From: CAVWUA01 sp963758025
Lineage (GTDB): Bacteria > Planctomycetota > Planctomycetia > Isosphaerales > Isosphaeraceae
DNA: 64,000 bases
Assembly (NCBI GenBank): GCA_963758025.1
Contig: CAVWUA010000012.1
Location: 143,865 to 207,864, forward strand
Reading direction: 5' to 3'
This document shows, one piece after another, positions 55,541 to 64,000 of the stretch. Below the pieces are notes generated by a model that saw only the letters and a program-made list of their open reading frames with translations, searched no databases and had not been told where the DNA came from. Numbering within the stretch: position 1 is the stretch's first letter; every line of letters starts with the position of its first letter. Made by a program: the position numbers and the translations under genes.

Positions 55541-58176
55541 ATGGAAATGATAAGGATTGCGGCCCTGCGCGGGCCGAATCTCTGGTCACTCGATCCGGTT
55601 CTCGAGGTCTGGCTGAACCTGGGCGAGTGGAACGGACTGAGGCCGGGTGCGCACGGCGATTTCCGCCGCCGATTGCTGTCCTGGCTACCCACAATGGCTG
55701 AACCCCGTGCCTGTCCGGACGAGTGGGCCGCGTGCCCGGCGGCCGTCCTGCGGCACGCGGCTCGGGAGTTTCACGCCCTGGCTCGCCGGCCTCTGGCGCC
55801 GGGGGCGCGCGGCCCCTGGCGCAACCGGGGCACTATCGGCTGGCGATCCCCTTTGAGGAGGAGGAGTTGGGTCGTGCCTGTCTGGCCGCCGCGCACGCGC
55901 TCTGCCACGCGGCGCTGCACGATCGACCATTCGATGCTGACGCGGAGGTGCGGCGGCTGAGGTCGCTGGCCCAGCGGATTGGACTGGGGCCGAGCACCGC
56001 CGCTCTGGCCGATGCCGCGCGACGCCGAGGTATCCCGGTCCGTCGGCTCGGTGAGTACAGCCTCCTGCAACTCGGTCACGGCGCCCGGCAGCGTCGGGTG
56101 TGGACGGCCGAATCCGACCGTACGGGAGTCATTGCCGAGCAAATCGCCCAGGACAAGGAATTGACGAGATTTCTGCTCTACTCGGTGGGCGTGCCGGTGC
56201 CCGAGGGGCGTCCCGTCAGCGATGCCGACGACGCATGGGAGGCGGCCGAGGACCTGGGTGGCCCGGTCGTCGTCAAGCCGAGAGACGGCAATCATGGCCG
56301 GGGGGTCGCCACGAACCTGACGACCCGCGCCCAGGTCCTTGCCGCCTATGCCAACGCCCGCGACGAGGGCCAGGAGGTCCTGGTCGAGCGCTTCGCCCCC
56401 GGTGACGATTACCGTTTGTTGGTTGTCGGCGGCCGACTCGTCGCCGCCGCTCGACGCGATCCCGCGCACGTCGTTGGCGACGGCATCTCGACCATCATCC
56501 AACTCGTCGAACGGGAGAATGAGGACCCCCGACGCGGCGAGGACCACGCCACCGCCTTGAGCAAGATGGAAATCGGCCCAATCGCGCTTGGCGTGCTCCG
56601 CGAGCAGGGGTTCACTCCGGAGTCCGTCCCTCCGGCGGGTGTTCGTGTGCTGATCCGTCGCAATGCGAACCTGAGCACCGGAGGCACGGCGACCGACGTG
56701 ACGGACCTCGTTCATCCGGAGGTTGCCGCCCGCGCGGTCGAGGCCGCGCAGGCTGTCGGCCTGGACATCGCGGGCATCGACGTGGTGGCGACCGATATCA
56801 GCCAACCGTTGGAGGAGCAGGGGGGGATCATCGTTGAGGTCAACGCTGGCCCCGGCTTGCGCATGCACCTGGAACCTTCGCATGGCACGCCGAGGCCGGT
56901 TGGTCAGGCGATTATCGACATGCTCTTTCCCGACGGTCAAAACGGCCGCATCCCGATCGTCGGAGTCACCGGGGTCAACGGCAAGACGACAACCACCCGA
57001 TTGATCGCCCACATCTTCCGCTCGGGGGGGCGGCATGTCGGGATGGCATGCACCGACGGTATCCATGTTGATGGCCGCCAGATCGAGACAGGCGATTGTG
57101 CCGGGCCCGCCAGTGCGGAGAAGGTGCTGTTGAACCCGCGGGTCGAGGCCGCCGTGCTGGAGACGGATCGGGGGGGCGTCCTGCGGGCGGGCCTGGGGTT
57201 CGATCGTTGCGACGTGGCCGTCGTGACCAATATCGGGGAGGGGGACCACCTGGGGCTGGATGGAATCGAGACACTTGAGGAACTGGCCGAGGTCAAGCGG
57301 ATCCTCGTGACCGCCGTCGCGCCGGGAGGCTCCGCCGTGCTCAACGCCGACGATCCGCCGGTCGCGGCGATGGCTTCATCCTGCGCCGGCTCGGTCGTGT
57401 TCTTTAGTCGGAAGGGGGCCGAGGAGTCGATCCTCATGAGCCACCGTTCCGACGGCGGACGTGCGGTGCTTGTCCGCGATGGCTGGATCGTGCTGGCGAA
57501 TGGAGCTGACGAGGTTCCGTTCGTCTCGCTGGCCAACGTGCCGTTGACTCTCGGAGGGCGCATCGGTTTTCAGGTGGAGAACGTGCTGGCGGCCGTCGCC
57601 GCGGCCTGGGTGTCGGGTCTCTCTCTGGAGACGATCCGTCGAGGACTGGCGACCTTCCACGCCGATGAGCATCACATTCCGGGACGGTTCAACATGCTGG
57701 AGGCCCACGGCGCGACGGTCGTTGTGGATCAAGGGAACAACCTCTCGGCACTCTCTTCCCTGATTGAGTCGTTCAACCTGTTCCCGCACCGTCGGCGCGC
57801 GGTCGTTTATACCGTGGCCGGCGACCGTCGCGACGAGGACATCGTTCGCCAGGGGCACGTGCTCGGCGAGTCCTTCGATCGGATTGTGCTCCATGAGGAT
57901 GATAGCGCCCGTGGCCGCGTCGATGGTGAGATCATTGCCCTGATGCGTCAGGGACTGGCTGCCGGTTCCCGCGTCGCGGAGGTCATCGAGACCCGCGGCG
58001 AGCGCCGGGCAATTGAACTGGCCTTACGGGGCCTGCGATCGGGCGACCTCCTCCTGGTGCGGCCGGACGATATCAGAGAAACACTCGCCCAGGTACGCTC
58101 ATGGTGCGAGTCGGAGGTTCCCGCGCGGGAGGAGTACGAGGAGGCGATTCTCTGCGCCACCCAGGCGCTGGATTGA
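55541..58176 (+). CDS. Cyanophycin synthetase paralogue, copy 2, one frame break
   Basis: Full-length paralogue of about 878 residues; the frame changes only once, near 55825. ATP-grasp domain: GGPVVVKPRDGNHGRGVATN near residue 245, EVLVERFAPGDDYRLLVVGG and IIVEVNAGPGLRMHLEPSH. Mur-ligase domain: TGVNGKTTTTRLIAHIF near 475, ETDRGGVLRAGLGFDRCDVA and TNIGEGDHLGLDGIE. Unlike copy 1, the N-domain block with EHEC and ILEHVTLELQ is replaced by MAEPRACPDEWAACPAAVLR and AAREFHALARRPL, and the late motif is VVDQGNNLSALSSL instead of VDFGHNPSAL. It probably keeps ATP-grasp and P-loop chemistry but has an altered role. Confidence 0.85.
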
Positions 58177-58238
58177 CGCAAAAGGGATTTCGCCAGAATA
58201 AACGAGACTCCTCGCCCATCCCCACCCGTGAAATCCAC

Positions 58239-58269
58239 CCTCGTTCCCACGCTCCACGTGGGAACGAGG
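58239..58269. repeat. REP-like palindrome (family 4)
   Basis: CCTCGTTCCCACG (58239-58251) and CGTGGGAACGAGG (58257-58269) pair perfectly around a 5-nt loop. It is 62 bp after the stop of cyanophycin synthetase copy 2 and may end its transcript; the same GGAACGAGG core is at 907-972. It is of a type seen repeated between genes in many planctomycete genomes. Confidence 0.7.
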
Positions 58270-58464
58270 AAAGGGCTTCTTCCGTCAGGAGTCATGGCGA
58301 TTCTGGGTGGAGAACGCCGAGAAGTCCCGGATTTTTTCTCGCGAGCCGGTGAATCGCGCGAAGCAACGCAACGATCCTTTTCGAGAGTGCCGCCGTGCGC
58401 CCGCGGTTCTTTGACAATCCCCATCGTGAGAAAGTCCTCGCTCCGGCCGGGAACCAATTCCCGC

Positions 58465-58700
58465 GCACCGAGCGAACCCAAGGACGGTCGCGCCGAACGA
58501 ACCCAAACCTGTTGCGCCGACCGAACCCAAGGACCGTCGCGCCGAACGAACCCAAACCTGTTGCGCCGAGCGAACCCAAGGACGGCCGCGCCGAGCGAAC
58601 CCAAACCTGTTGCGCCGACCGAACCCAAGGACCGTCGCGCCGAACGAACCTAAACCTGTTGCGCCGAAGGAACTTAAGACTTCTGCGCCGAACGAACCCA
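58465..58700. repeat. Minisatellite of ten 24/25-bp units
   Basis: Unit starts at 58465, 58490, 58514, 58539, 58563, 58588, 58612, 58637, 58661 and 58685, alternating 25 and 24 nt until the last, thus a 49-bp higher-order unit. Each begins GCGCCGA, one variable base, CGAACCCAA, then alternately ACCTGTT or GGACSGTC. The last two units have more changes (AACTTAAGAC). Both strands are open but the period is not a multiple of three, so no stable protein repeat results. Confidence 0.88.
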
Positions 58701-58813
58701 CCTGCCGTTTTGGCAGGCATCAGACTGTGGGGTATTCGAGACTCCTCCCCCATCTCCAACCGTGGAATCCACCCTCATTCCCATTCCTGAAGCGGGGGGC
58801 GTTGGTTCTTCGG

Positions 58814-59209
58814 TCAAGCGGTGGCGAATTTGTAGATGACCCACACCACGGGGGACAGCCCGAGCAGGCCCGCGACAATCCCGGCGACGCTCAGGACGCT
58901 GACGTGACGGGCGGCGGAGACCAGGCTCAGGATGAGCCCGATCACCGCCAGCGTGCAACTGACCGCGCCGATCACCAGCGTCAGGACGACCGAAAGCAGC
59001 CCGCCGCCGATCAGGTGAAGGGCCAGAACGTCCTGCTCGGGCTGATAGTCTTTCCAGATCAGCAAGCCGGCGAGGATCAGCATGCACCAACCCAGGAGTC
59101 CCAGAAAGGACAGGATCGGGCCGAGAAGCATCCCGCTCGCGCTATGGGGCTGATGTGCGTAAGAGCCAACGTCCGGGGGTAACGGCGGCTTGATCTGGGA
59201 ATTGCTCAT
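58814..59209 (-). CDS. Small membrane protein, hypothetical (131 aa)
   Basis: Three hydrophobic segments: MLLGPILSFLGLLGWCMLIL, GGGLLSVVLTLVIGAVSCTL with AVIGLILSL, and VLSVAGIVAGLLGLSPVVWV. The N-terminus is soluble and Pro-rich (SNSQIKPPLPPDVGSYAHQP), as in DUF4190-like proteins, to which it bears a general resemblance. ATG at 59209. No role known; it is followed by the minisatellite and preceded by the sialidase on the same strand. Confidence 0.7.
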   Translation of the reverse strand: MSNSQIKPPLPPDVGSYAHQPHSASGMLLGPILSFLGLLGWCMLILAGLLIWKDYQPEQDVLALHLIGGGLLSVVLTLVIGAVSCTLAVIGLILSLVSAARHVSVLSVAGIVAGLLGLSPVVWVIYKFATA

Positions 59210-59309
59210 ATCGGCCTCGACGCGGTAACGACTGACGTCATGACAGATGGGATTATGAGAAGATTTCGTCCTCTGTCAGACAATATTATCCGTGTTTCGC
59301 CCGCTCTCG

Positions 59310-60350
59310 TCAGAGGGATTTCGGGTCGAGAACGACGTGCTTGATCCGGTTGCGCTTCCAGGTATATGTGATGTGGACCAGGCCGTCGTTCGTTTGGATC
59401 ACCGCCGGATAGGAATATTCTCCCGGCTCGTCTTCGAGTGTCGCGACCATCGACCAGTCCGCACCGTTGGGGGAGATGGCCACATTCAGGGGGCTTCGGC
59501 CGCTCGTCGTGTTGTTGTAAACGAGCAGGTGTCGCCCGTTGCGGAGGGTGACGGCATCGGTGCCCGAGTTTGGGTTGGGAAGCTCGGTCAGGGTCATCTC
59601 GCTCCAGGTCTTGCCTCCGTCGGCCGATCGCGCCTGCCAGAGCTTGCCTTGCCGGCTGCGGCCGATGGCCTGAAGCGAGCCGTCCGGATGCACCAGGAGG
59701 CTCGGCTGGATCGCGCTGATGGCCTTGCCGTCGTTGATCGGTCCGATGCGCGTCCAGGTCATTCCGAGGTCCGGGGTGATCTCGAAGTGGACCCGCCAAC
59801 CGTCGTCCTCGGTGCTCGAACCGCAGAGGATGGAGCCGTCGGGCCGAGCGATCGGCTTGTTCTTGACGGGGCCGATAATGCCTTCCGGAAGGCGTCTCGG
59901 CCACGCCCAGGTCTGGCCGCCATCGTCGCTGGTCGTCAGCATGCCCCACCACGTTGAGGGGCTGGGGCCGCACTTGTAGAACAGCAGGAGCGGCCCCTTC
60001 GCGGGCTGGAACAGCACCGGGTTCCAGCAGGGATGTCGGTGAATCGCACCCTGGCCGTCCACATACTGGATGCCGTTGGCCACCTCGACCGGCGCGGTCC
60101 AGCCATCCCCGGTTTTCCGGGAGGACCAGATGCCGACGTCGATATGCTTTTCGCGCGTCCCGCCGAACCACGCCGCGACGAGTGTCCCGTCCCGCGTCTC
60201 GGCGATCGTCGATGCGTGGCACTGCGCGAACGGTGCGTTCTGGAAAACGAATTCTTCGAGCACCACGGGAGACTCCGCGCGGGCTGCCCCGGAGGTCAGC
60301 AGAAGGATCACGCCGAGGACGGATTTCGAGGGTTTCATGGTCGAGGCCAT
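59310..60350 (-). CDS. Exo-alpha-sialidase-like BNR-repeat protein, exported
   Basis: A six-bladed propeller of the sialidase superfamily, 346 residues. Signal peptide SVLGVILLLTSGAARAE. Asp-box (S-x-D-x-G-x-T-W) repeats are visible: TSDDGGQTWAWPRR, ITPDLGMTWTRIG and SADGGKTWSEMTL, and the degenerate SPNGADWSMVAT. The FHPCWNP-like segment (IHRHPCWNPVLFQP) and IWSSRKTGDGW fit the planctomycete sialidase/neuraminidase group whose substrate may be a sulfated or acidic glycan instead of sialic acid. ATG at 60350 (an in-frame ATG at 60338 is also possible). Secreted. Confidence 0.87.
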   Translation of the reverse strand: MASTMKPSKSVLGVILLLTSGAARAESPVVLEEFVFQNAPFAQCHASTIAETRDGTLVAAWFGGTREKHIDVGIWSSRKTGDGWTAPVEVANGIQYVDGQGAIHRHPCWNPVLFQPAKGPLLLFYKCGPSPSTWWGMLTTSDDGGQTWAWPRRLPEGIIGPVKNKPIARPDGSILCGSSTEDDGWRVHFEITPDLGMTWTRIGPINDGKAISAIQPSLLVHPDGSLQAIGRSRQGKLWQARSADGGKTWSEMTLTELPNPNSGTDAVTLRNGRHLLVYNNTTSGRSPLNVAISPNGADWSMVATLEDEPGEYSYPAVIQTNDGLVHITYTWKRNRIKHVVLDPKSL

Positions 60351-60615
60351 TGGTTCGTGGTCCGTGTCCAGGTCTGGGCGGTTCGTGACGGCGGTGTGCA
60401 CGCTCACGCGCACATTGTCTCCGAGGACAAGGAGCGGCGCGGCCTCCGCTCCCTCCGCTCCTCTTCGGAAAAGGATACTTCAGATGTCCCGGGCGATCCA
60501 TTAGGATGAGAGCACTTTGCCCGCGATTTCATCAACAGAGTTGAGACGTTCTGACGCCCCGCGTTCCGACGGTCGGCCAGGCGGCGAGCCGGCGACCGCG
60601 ACAGGTAGAAATATC

Positions 60616-63600
60616 ATGGTTGCAGCACGGTTGAAGGCGGCCTTACAGATCGGGTGGGCGGCGGCACTCGCCCTGTTCGCGGCGGGAGCGGACTTCCCCG
60701 ACCCACCGAACACCGAGCAGAACACCGCGGCGGCCCCTCTGGCCGCGCGGGAGGCGGCCGAGGGTTTGCAGTTGCCCCCCGGCTTTCAGGCCACGGTGTT
60801 CGCGGCGGAACCGGACGTTCAGAACCCGATCGCGATGGCGTGGGACAGTCGCGGGCGGCTCTGGATCGCGGAGAATTACACCTATGCCGAACGGACGCAG
60901 CGGTTTGACCTGACCCTCCGCGACCGTGTGGTGATCTTCGATGACACCGACGGCGACGGCCGGCACGATGCCCGCACGATCTTCACCGACGACGTTCAGA
61001 TGCTCACCAGCCTCGTGGTCGGTCGCGGCGGCGTCTGGCTCATGTGTCCCCCTCGCGTGCTCTTCATTCCCGACCGCGACGCCGATGGCGTTCCCGATGG
61101 CCCGGCCGAGGTGGTGCTCGACGGCTTCAACGTCGCGGCGGAGAACTACCACAACTTCGCCAACGGCCTGAAGTGGGGCCCCGACGGCTGGCTCTACGGG
61201 CGCTGCGGCGGGTCGTGCCCCGGACTCATCGGCCCGCCGGGCACGCCCGAGAGCGAGCGGCAGCCGCTCGCCGGGGGGATCTGGCGATATCATCCGACCC
61301 GCAAGGTTGTCGAGGTGCTGGCCACCGGCACGACGAACCCCTGGGGTCACGACTGGAACGAGCACGGCGAAGGATTCTTCGTCAATACGGTCAACGGTCA
61401 CCTCTGGCATCTGATCCCCGGATCGCACCTCAACCGGCTCCATACGATTGACCCCAACCCGCGCGTGTACGCCACGCTCGACCAGCATGCCGACCACTGG
61501 CACTTCGACACCGGAAAGAGCTGGACGGAATCGCGCAATGGCGCGGCGAACGCCCTGGGAGGAGGGCACGCGCACTCCGGCGCGATGGTGTACCTCGGCG
61601 ACAACTGGCCGGACGAGTATCGCGGCCGGCTCTTCACCTTGAACTTCCACGGCCGACGCGCCAACCAGGAGATCCTGGAGCGTTCCGGTAGCGGCTACGT
61701 CGGCCATCACGGTCGGGACACCCTCATCAGCCCGGACCCGTTCTTCCGCGGAATCGACCTCGACTACGGCCCCGACGGCGGCGTCTTCGTCTTGGACTGG
61801 AGCGATACCGGCGAGTGCCACGAAAGCACCGGCGTTCACCGTACGAGTGGTCGCATCTTCAAGATCACGTATGGTCAACCGACAAAGCCACAGTTCGGCG
61901 ACCTGCGGGCCAAGAATGACGCCGAGCTGGTGGATCTGCACCGCGCTCGTAACGCATGGTTCGTCCGTCAGGCCCGCCTCATCCTGGCCGAGCGCGCCGC
62001 TTCGGGCGAGACGCTCGACGATGCGACGACGGCCCTTCGGAAGATGGTCGAGCAGGGGGGAGATCCCCTCCTCTCCCTGCGGGCATTGCTCACGCTCCAC
62101 GCGACCGGCGCGGCGGATGGCGACTTCCTGCGTTCCCAACTCCGTCACCCCGACGAGCACATGCGGACCTGGGCGATTCGTTTGCTGAGTGACGCCTGGC
62201 CGATCGACGGAATCCTCGGCACGCCGAGACCCCCGACGGAGCGGGTGATCCACGAATCGGCCGGTCTGAGTGATGAGTTTGCGCGGCTCGCGCGGTCGGA
62301 CTCCTCGGGCCTGGTCCGCCTGGCGCTGGCCTCCACGCTCCAGCGTCTGCCGGTGTCGTCGCGTGCGGAACTGGCCGCGGCGCTCGTCTCCCGGGACGAG
62401 GACGCGGGGGACCGCAACCTGCCGTTGATGGTCTGGTATGGCCTGATCCCCCTGGCCGACGCCGATCCGTCGTCCCTGGTGGACGTGGCTCGCGTGTGCC
62501 GTTGGCCGTTGACGCGGCGTCTCATTGCCCGACGCCTGGCGGAGGATCTCGAATCGAACCCCGCGCCGCTCGACGACCTGCTCGCGCTGGCGGTTTCCCG
62601 CGATGACGGCACGTTCCGTCGCGACATCCTCGACGGCATCGCCGAGGCGCTGCGGGGCTGGCTCCGGGCAAAGCCGCCTGAGGGATGGGGCGAGGTCCAG
62701 CGGGCACTCGGGGATTCGGCCGATCCGGCGATCCGGGACCGGGTGCGGGAACTGAGCGTTGTCTTCGGCGACGGCCGCGCGCTGGACGAGGTGCGGCGGA
62801 TCGTGCTCGATCGCTCCGCGCCGCTCGATACCCGCATGTCTGCCTTACGGACCTTGATCGCCAGCCGCCCCGACGACCTGCGGGTGATCTGCGAGGCGGT
62901 CCTTGACGAGAACCACATCAACGTCGTGGCCGCGCAGGGGCTGGCGTTGTTCGACGATCCGGCGATCGGCGAGGCCCTGGTGAAGTCCTACCGCCGGTTC
63001 CGCGCTCCCGACCGCCCGCAGGTCATCTCCGTGCTCGTCTCGCGTAAGGGATTCGTGCCGCCGCTGTTGAAGGCCGTCTCCGAAGGGCGGATCGCCCGCG
63101 AGGACCTGACCGCGTACCACGTTCGCCAGATCCACAGCCTCGGTGATTCCGAACTCTCAAAGGCCGTCACCGAGGCCTGGGGGGCCTTGCGCGAATCGCC
63201 CGAGGAGACGCGGCAGACGATCGCCGCCTTGCGATCGCGGCTGACGCCCGAGGTGCTCGCCGGCGCGGACAAGGGTCGGGGGCGCCTGGTGTTCGAGAAC
63301 ACCTGCGCCAGTGTCACCGGCTCTACGGCGAGGGCCAGACGATCGGTCCCGACCTGACCGGCTCGGGCCGGCACGATCTTGACTACCTTCTTGAGAACAT
63401 CGTCGATCCCGAGCGCCGTGGTGAACACGGACTACCGGATGACCGTGCTCTCTCTCGCCGATGGCCGGGTGCTGAACGGTCTCGTCATCGAGCAGACCGA
63501 GCAGACGATCACTCTCCGTTCACCCACCGAGACGATCACCGTCGATCGGCGAGACGTTGAGGAGAGCCAGCTCACGCCTCGCTCGCCCATGCCCGAGGGG

Positions 63601-63732
63601 CTGTTGCAAACGCTCAAGGACGATCAGGTGCGCGACCTGATCGCCTACCTCCAGCACCCTTCGCAAGTGCCGCGTCCCGAATCCACGGCCTCGGCGACAA
63701 ACAACCTCCCGAGCGGGAGGAACGGACGGTGA
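60616..63732 (+). CDS. PVC-type membrane-bound dehydrogenase with HEAT repeats and heme-c domain, two frame breaks
   Basis: Large periplasmic protein specific to Planctomycetes-Verrucomicrobia. After a signal peptide (LQIGWAAALALFAAGADFP) comes a PQQ-like propeller: PNPIAMAWDSRGRLW-type block QNPIAMAWDSRGRLWIAENY, DTDGDGRHDARTIF, NFANGLKWGPDGWLYGRCGG and GIDLDYGPDGGVFVLDWSDT. HEAT-like helices follow from about residue 430. A C-terminal cytochrome domain comes last. The heme motif is broken: TGCGCCAGTGTCAC near 63304 gives CASV, but adding one C gives CAQCH; a second break lies near 63405 (VDP to SAVVNTDYRMTVLSLADG). Restored length is about 1038 residues. The electron acceptor and substrate are unknown. 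Confidence 0.87.
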
Positions 63733-63880
63733 GTGTCCCCTCGATATCGCCCCGAAATTTTGCGGCGGGATAACCGGGTTGATTGTGCCTGTCGGCCGGA
63801 CACTCCGAGATAAAGGTCAAGAATCGAGATCTGTTCCCGGGCTGAGCGAGACCGGCGGACGCAACGTCTTCGATCAATAA

Positions 63881-63920
63881 AAAACCGAGCCTCCGAAATC
63901 AATCGGAATGGCTCGGATTT
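63881..63920 (-). terminator. Bidirectional rho-independent terminator
   Basis: The stem CCGAGCC/GGCTCGG (63885-63891 with 63910-63916) continued by TCCGA/TCGGA around a 6-nt loop is flanked by an A-run on the left and ATTTT on the right. On the minus strand it is followed by six T, so it should end the tRNA transcript; it can also stop readthrough from the dehydrogenase. Confidence 0.8.
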
Positions 63921-63975
63921 TCGTCACGGCTCAATCTGCCAAGGACAGCAACATTCTGACAATCCCTGACTTGAA

Positions 63976-64000
63976 TGGGCGATGCAGGACTTGAACCTGC
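63976..64000 (-). tRNA. tRNA, 3' end only (cut by window edge)
   Basis: The minus strand shows the T stem GCAGG/CCTGC around the loop TTCAAGT, the 3' acceptor strand ATCGCCC and discriminator A at 63976. CCA is not encoded. The anticodon lies outside the window. An acceptor beginning GGGCGAT is common in bacterial tRNA-Val, which is only a guess. Confidence 0.85.

Noticed and set aside
58465..58700. Possible CRISPR array
   Set aside because: Units are contiguous or near-contiguous, 24/25 bp, with no unique spacers, and no cas gene is nearby. It is a minisatellite.
63976..64000. Assigning the tRNA isotype as valine
   Set aside because: Only the T arm and 3' acceptor strand are visible; the anticodon is outside the window, so no isotype is claimed.

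Overview
The window looks like the chromosome of a planctomycete, most likely of the Isosphaeraceae/Gemmataceae type. The reasons are the very high G+C, a PVC-type heme/HEAT-repeat dehydrogenase (60616-63732), a PEP-CTERM fragment, a Uma2 protein, a sialidase and a rhamnogalacturonan lyase, many secreted proteins known mainly from this group, and short unlinked operons. This assignment is inference from gene content. No rRNA is present and only the 3' end of one tRNA is visible at the right edge.

Layout. 1-2.3 kb: 3' end of glycerol kinase, then G-rich hairpin repeats and two small minus-strand genes. 2.6-9.7 kb: PQQ-type sugar dehydrogenase, an ABC exporter pair, a ThuA-like protein and a UxaA-type sugar-acid dehydratase, which together suggest sugar oxidation and breakdown. 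9.7-16.3 kb: a membrane glycosyltransferase, Uma2, an HpnA-like epimerase, a methyltransferase and two overlapping FHA genes. 16.4-22.7 kb: a secreted coiled protein, a HAD phosphatase, TauE/SafE with DUF1634, DUF1328 and a PL11 rhamnogalacturonan lyase. 22.9-31.1 kb: a small protein coupled to a retropepsin-like protease, a DUF885 peptidase, a ParD antitoxin with a ParE relic, a GT4 glycosyltransferase, Mn-catalase and RecQ.

31-40 kb is an accessory, repeat-rich region. It holds several families of REP-like palindromes, a dead REP-associated transposase, a signal-peptidase-like gene without its catalytic residues, a truncated PEP-CTERM gene, and a roughly 1000-residue eCIS-core (DUF4157) polymorphic protein bracketed by direct repeats and IS110 relics. 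It also holds a PIG-L gene interrupted by a 174-bp miniature element with 18-bp terminal repeats and an 8-bp target duplication; the ends resemble those of the IS6/IS26 family.

40-64 kb: hypothetical genes, an epimerase/glycosyltransferase pair, a TPR protein, a ComM/YifB-type AAA ATPase, a trypsin-like protease and glutathione peroxidase. A cyanophycin locus follows (DUF1854 and ABC transporter on the minus strand, two tandem cyanophycin synthetases on the plus strand), then a minisatellite, a sialidase and the PVC dehydrogenase.

Quality caveat: about 30 single-base frame breaks are spread over otherwise well conserved housekeeping and accessory genes. The most economical reading is residual indel error in the assembly, so I annotate these loci as single genes with noted frame breaks. 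Only loci with independent signs of decay (truncation, lost catalytic residues, nonsense codons, insertions) are called pseudogenes.
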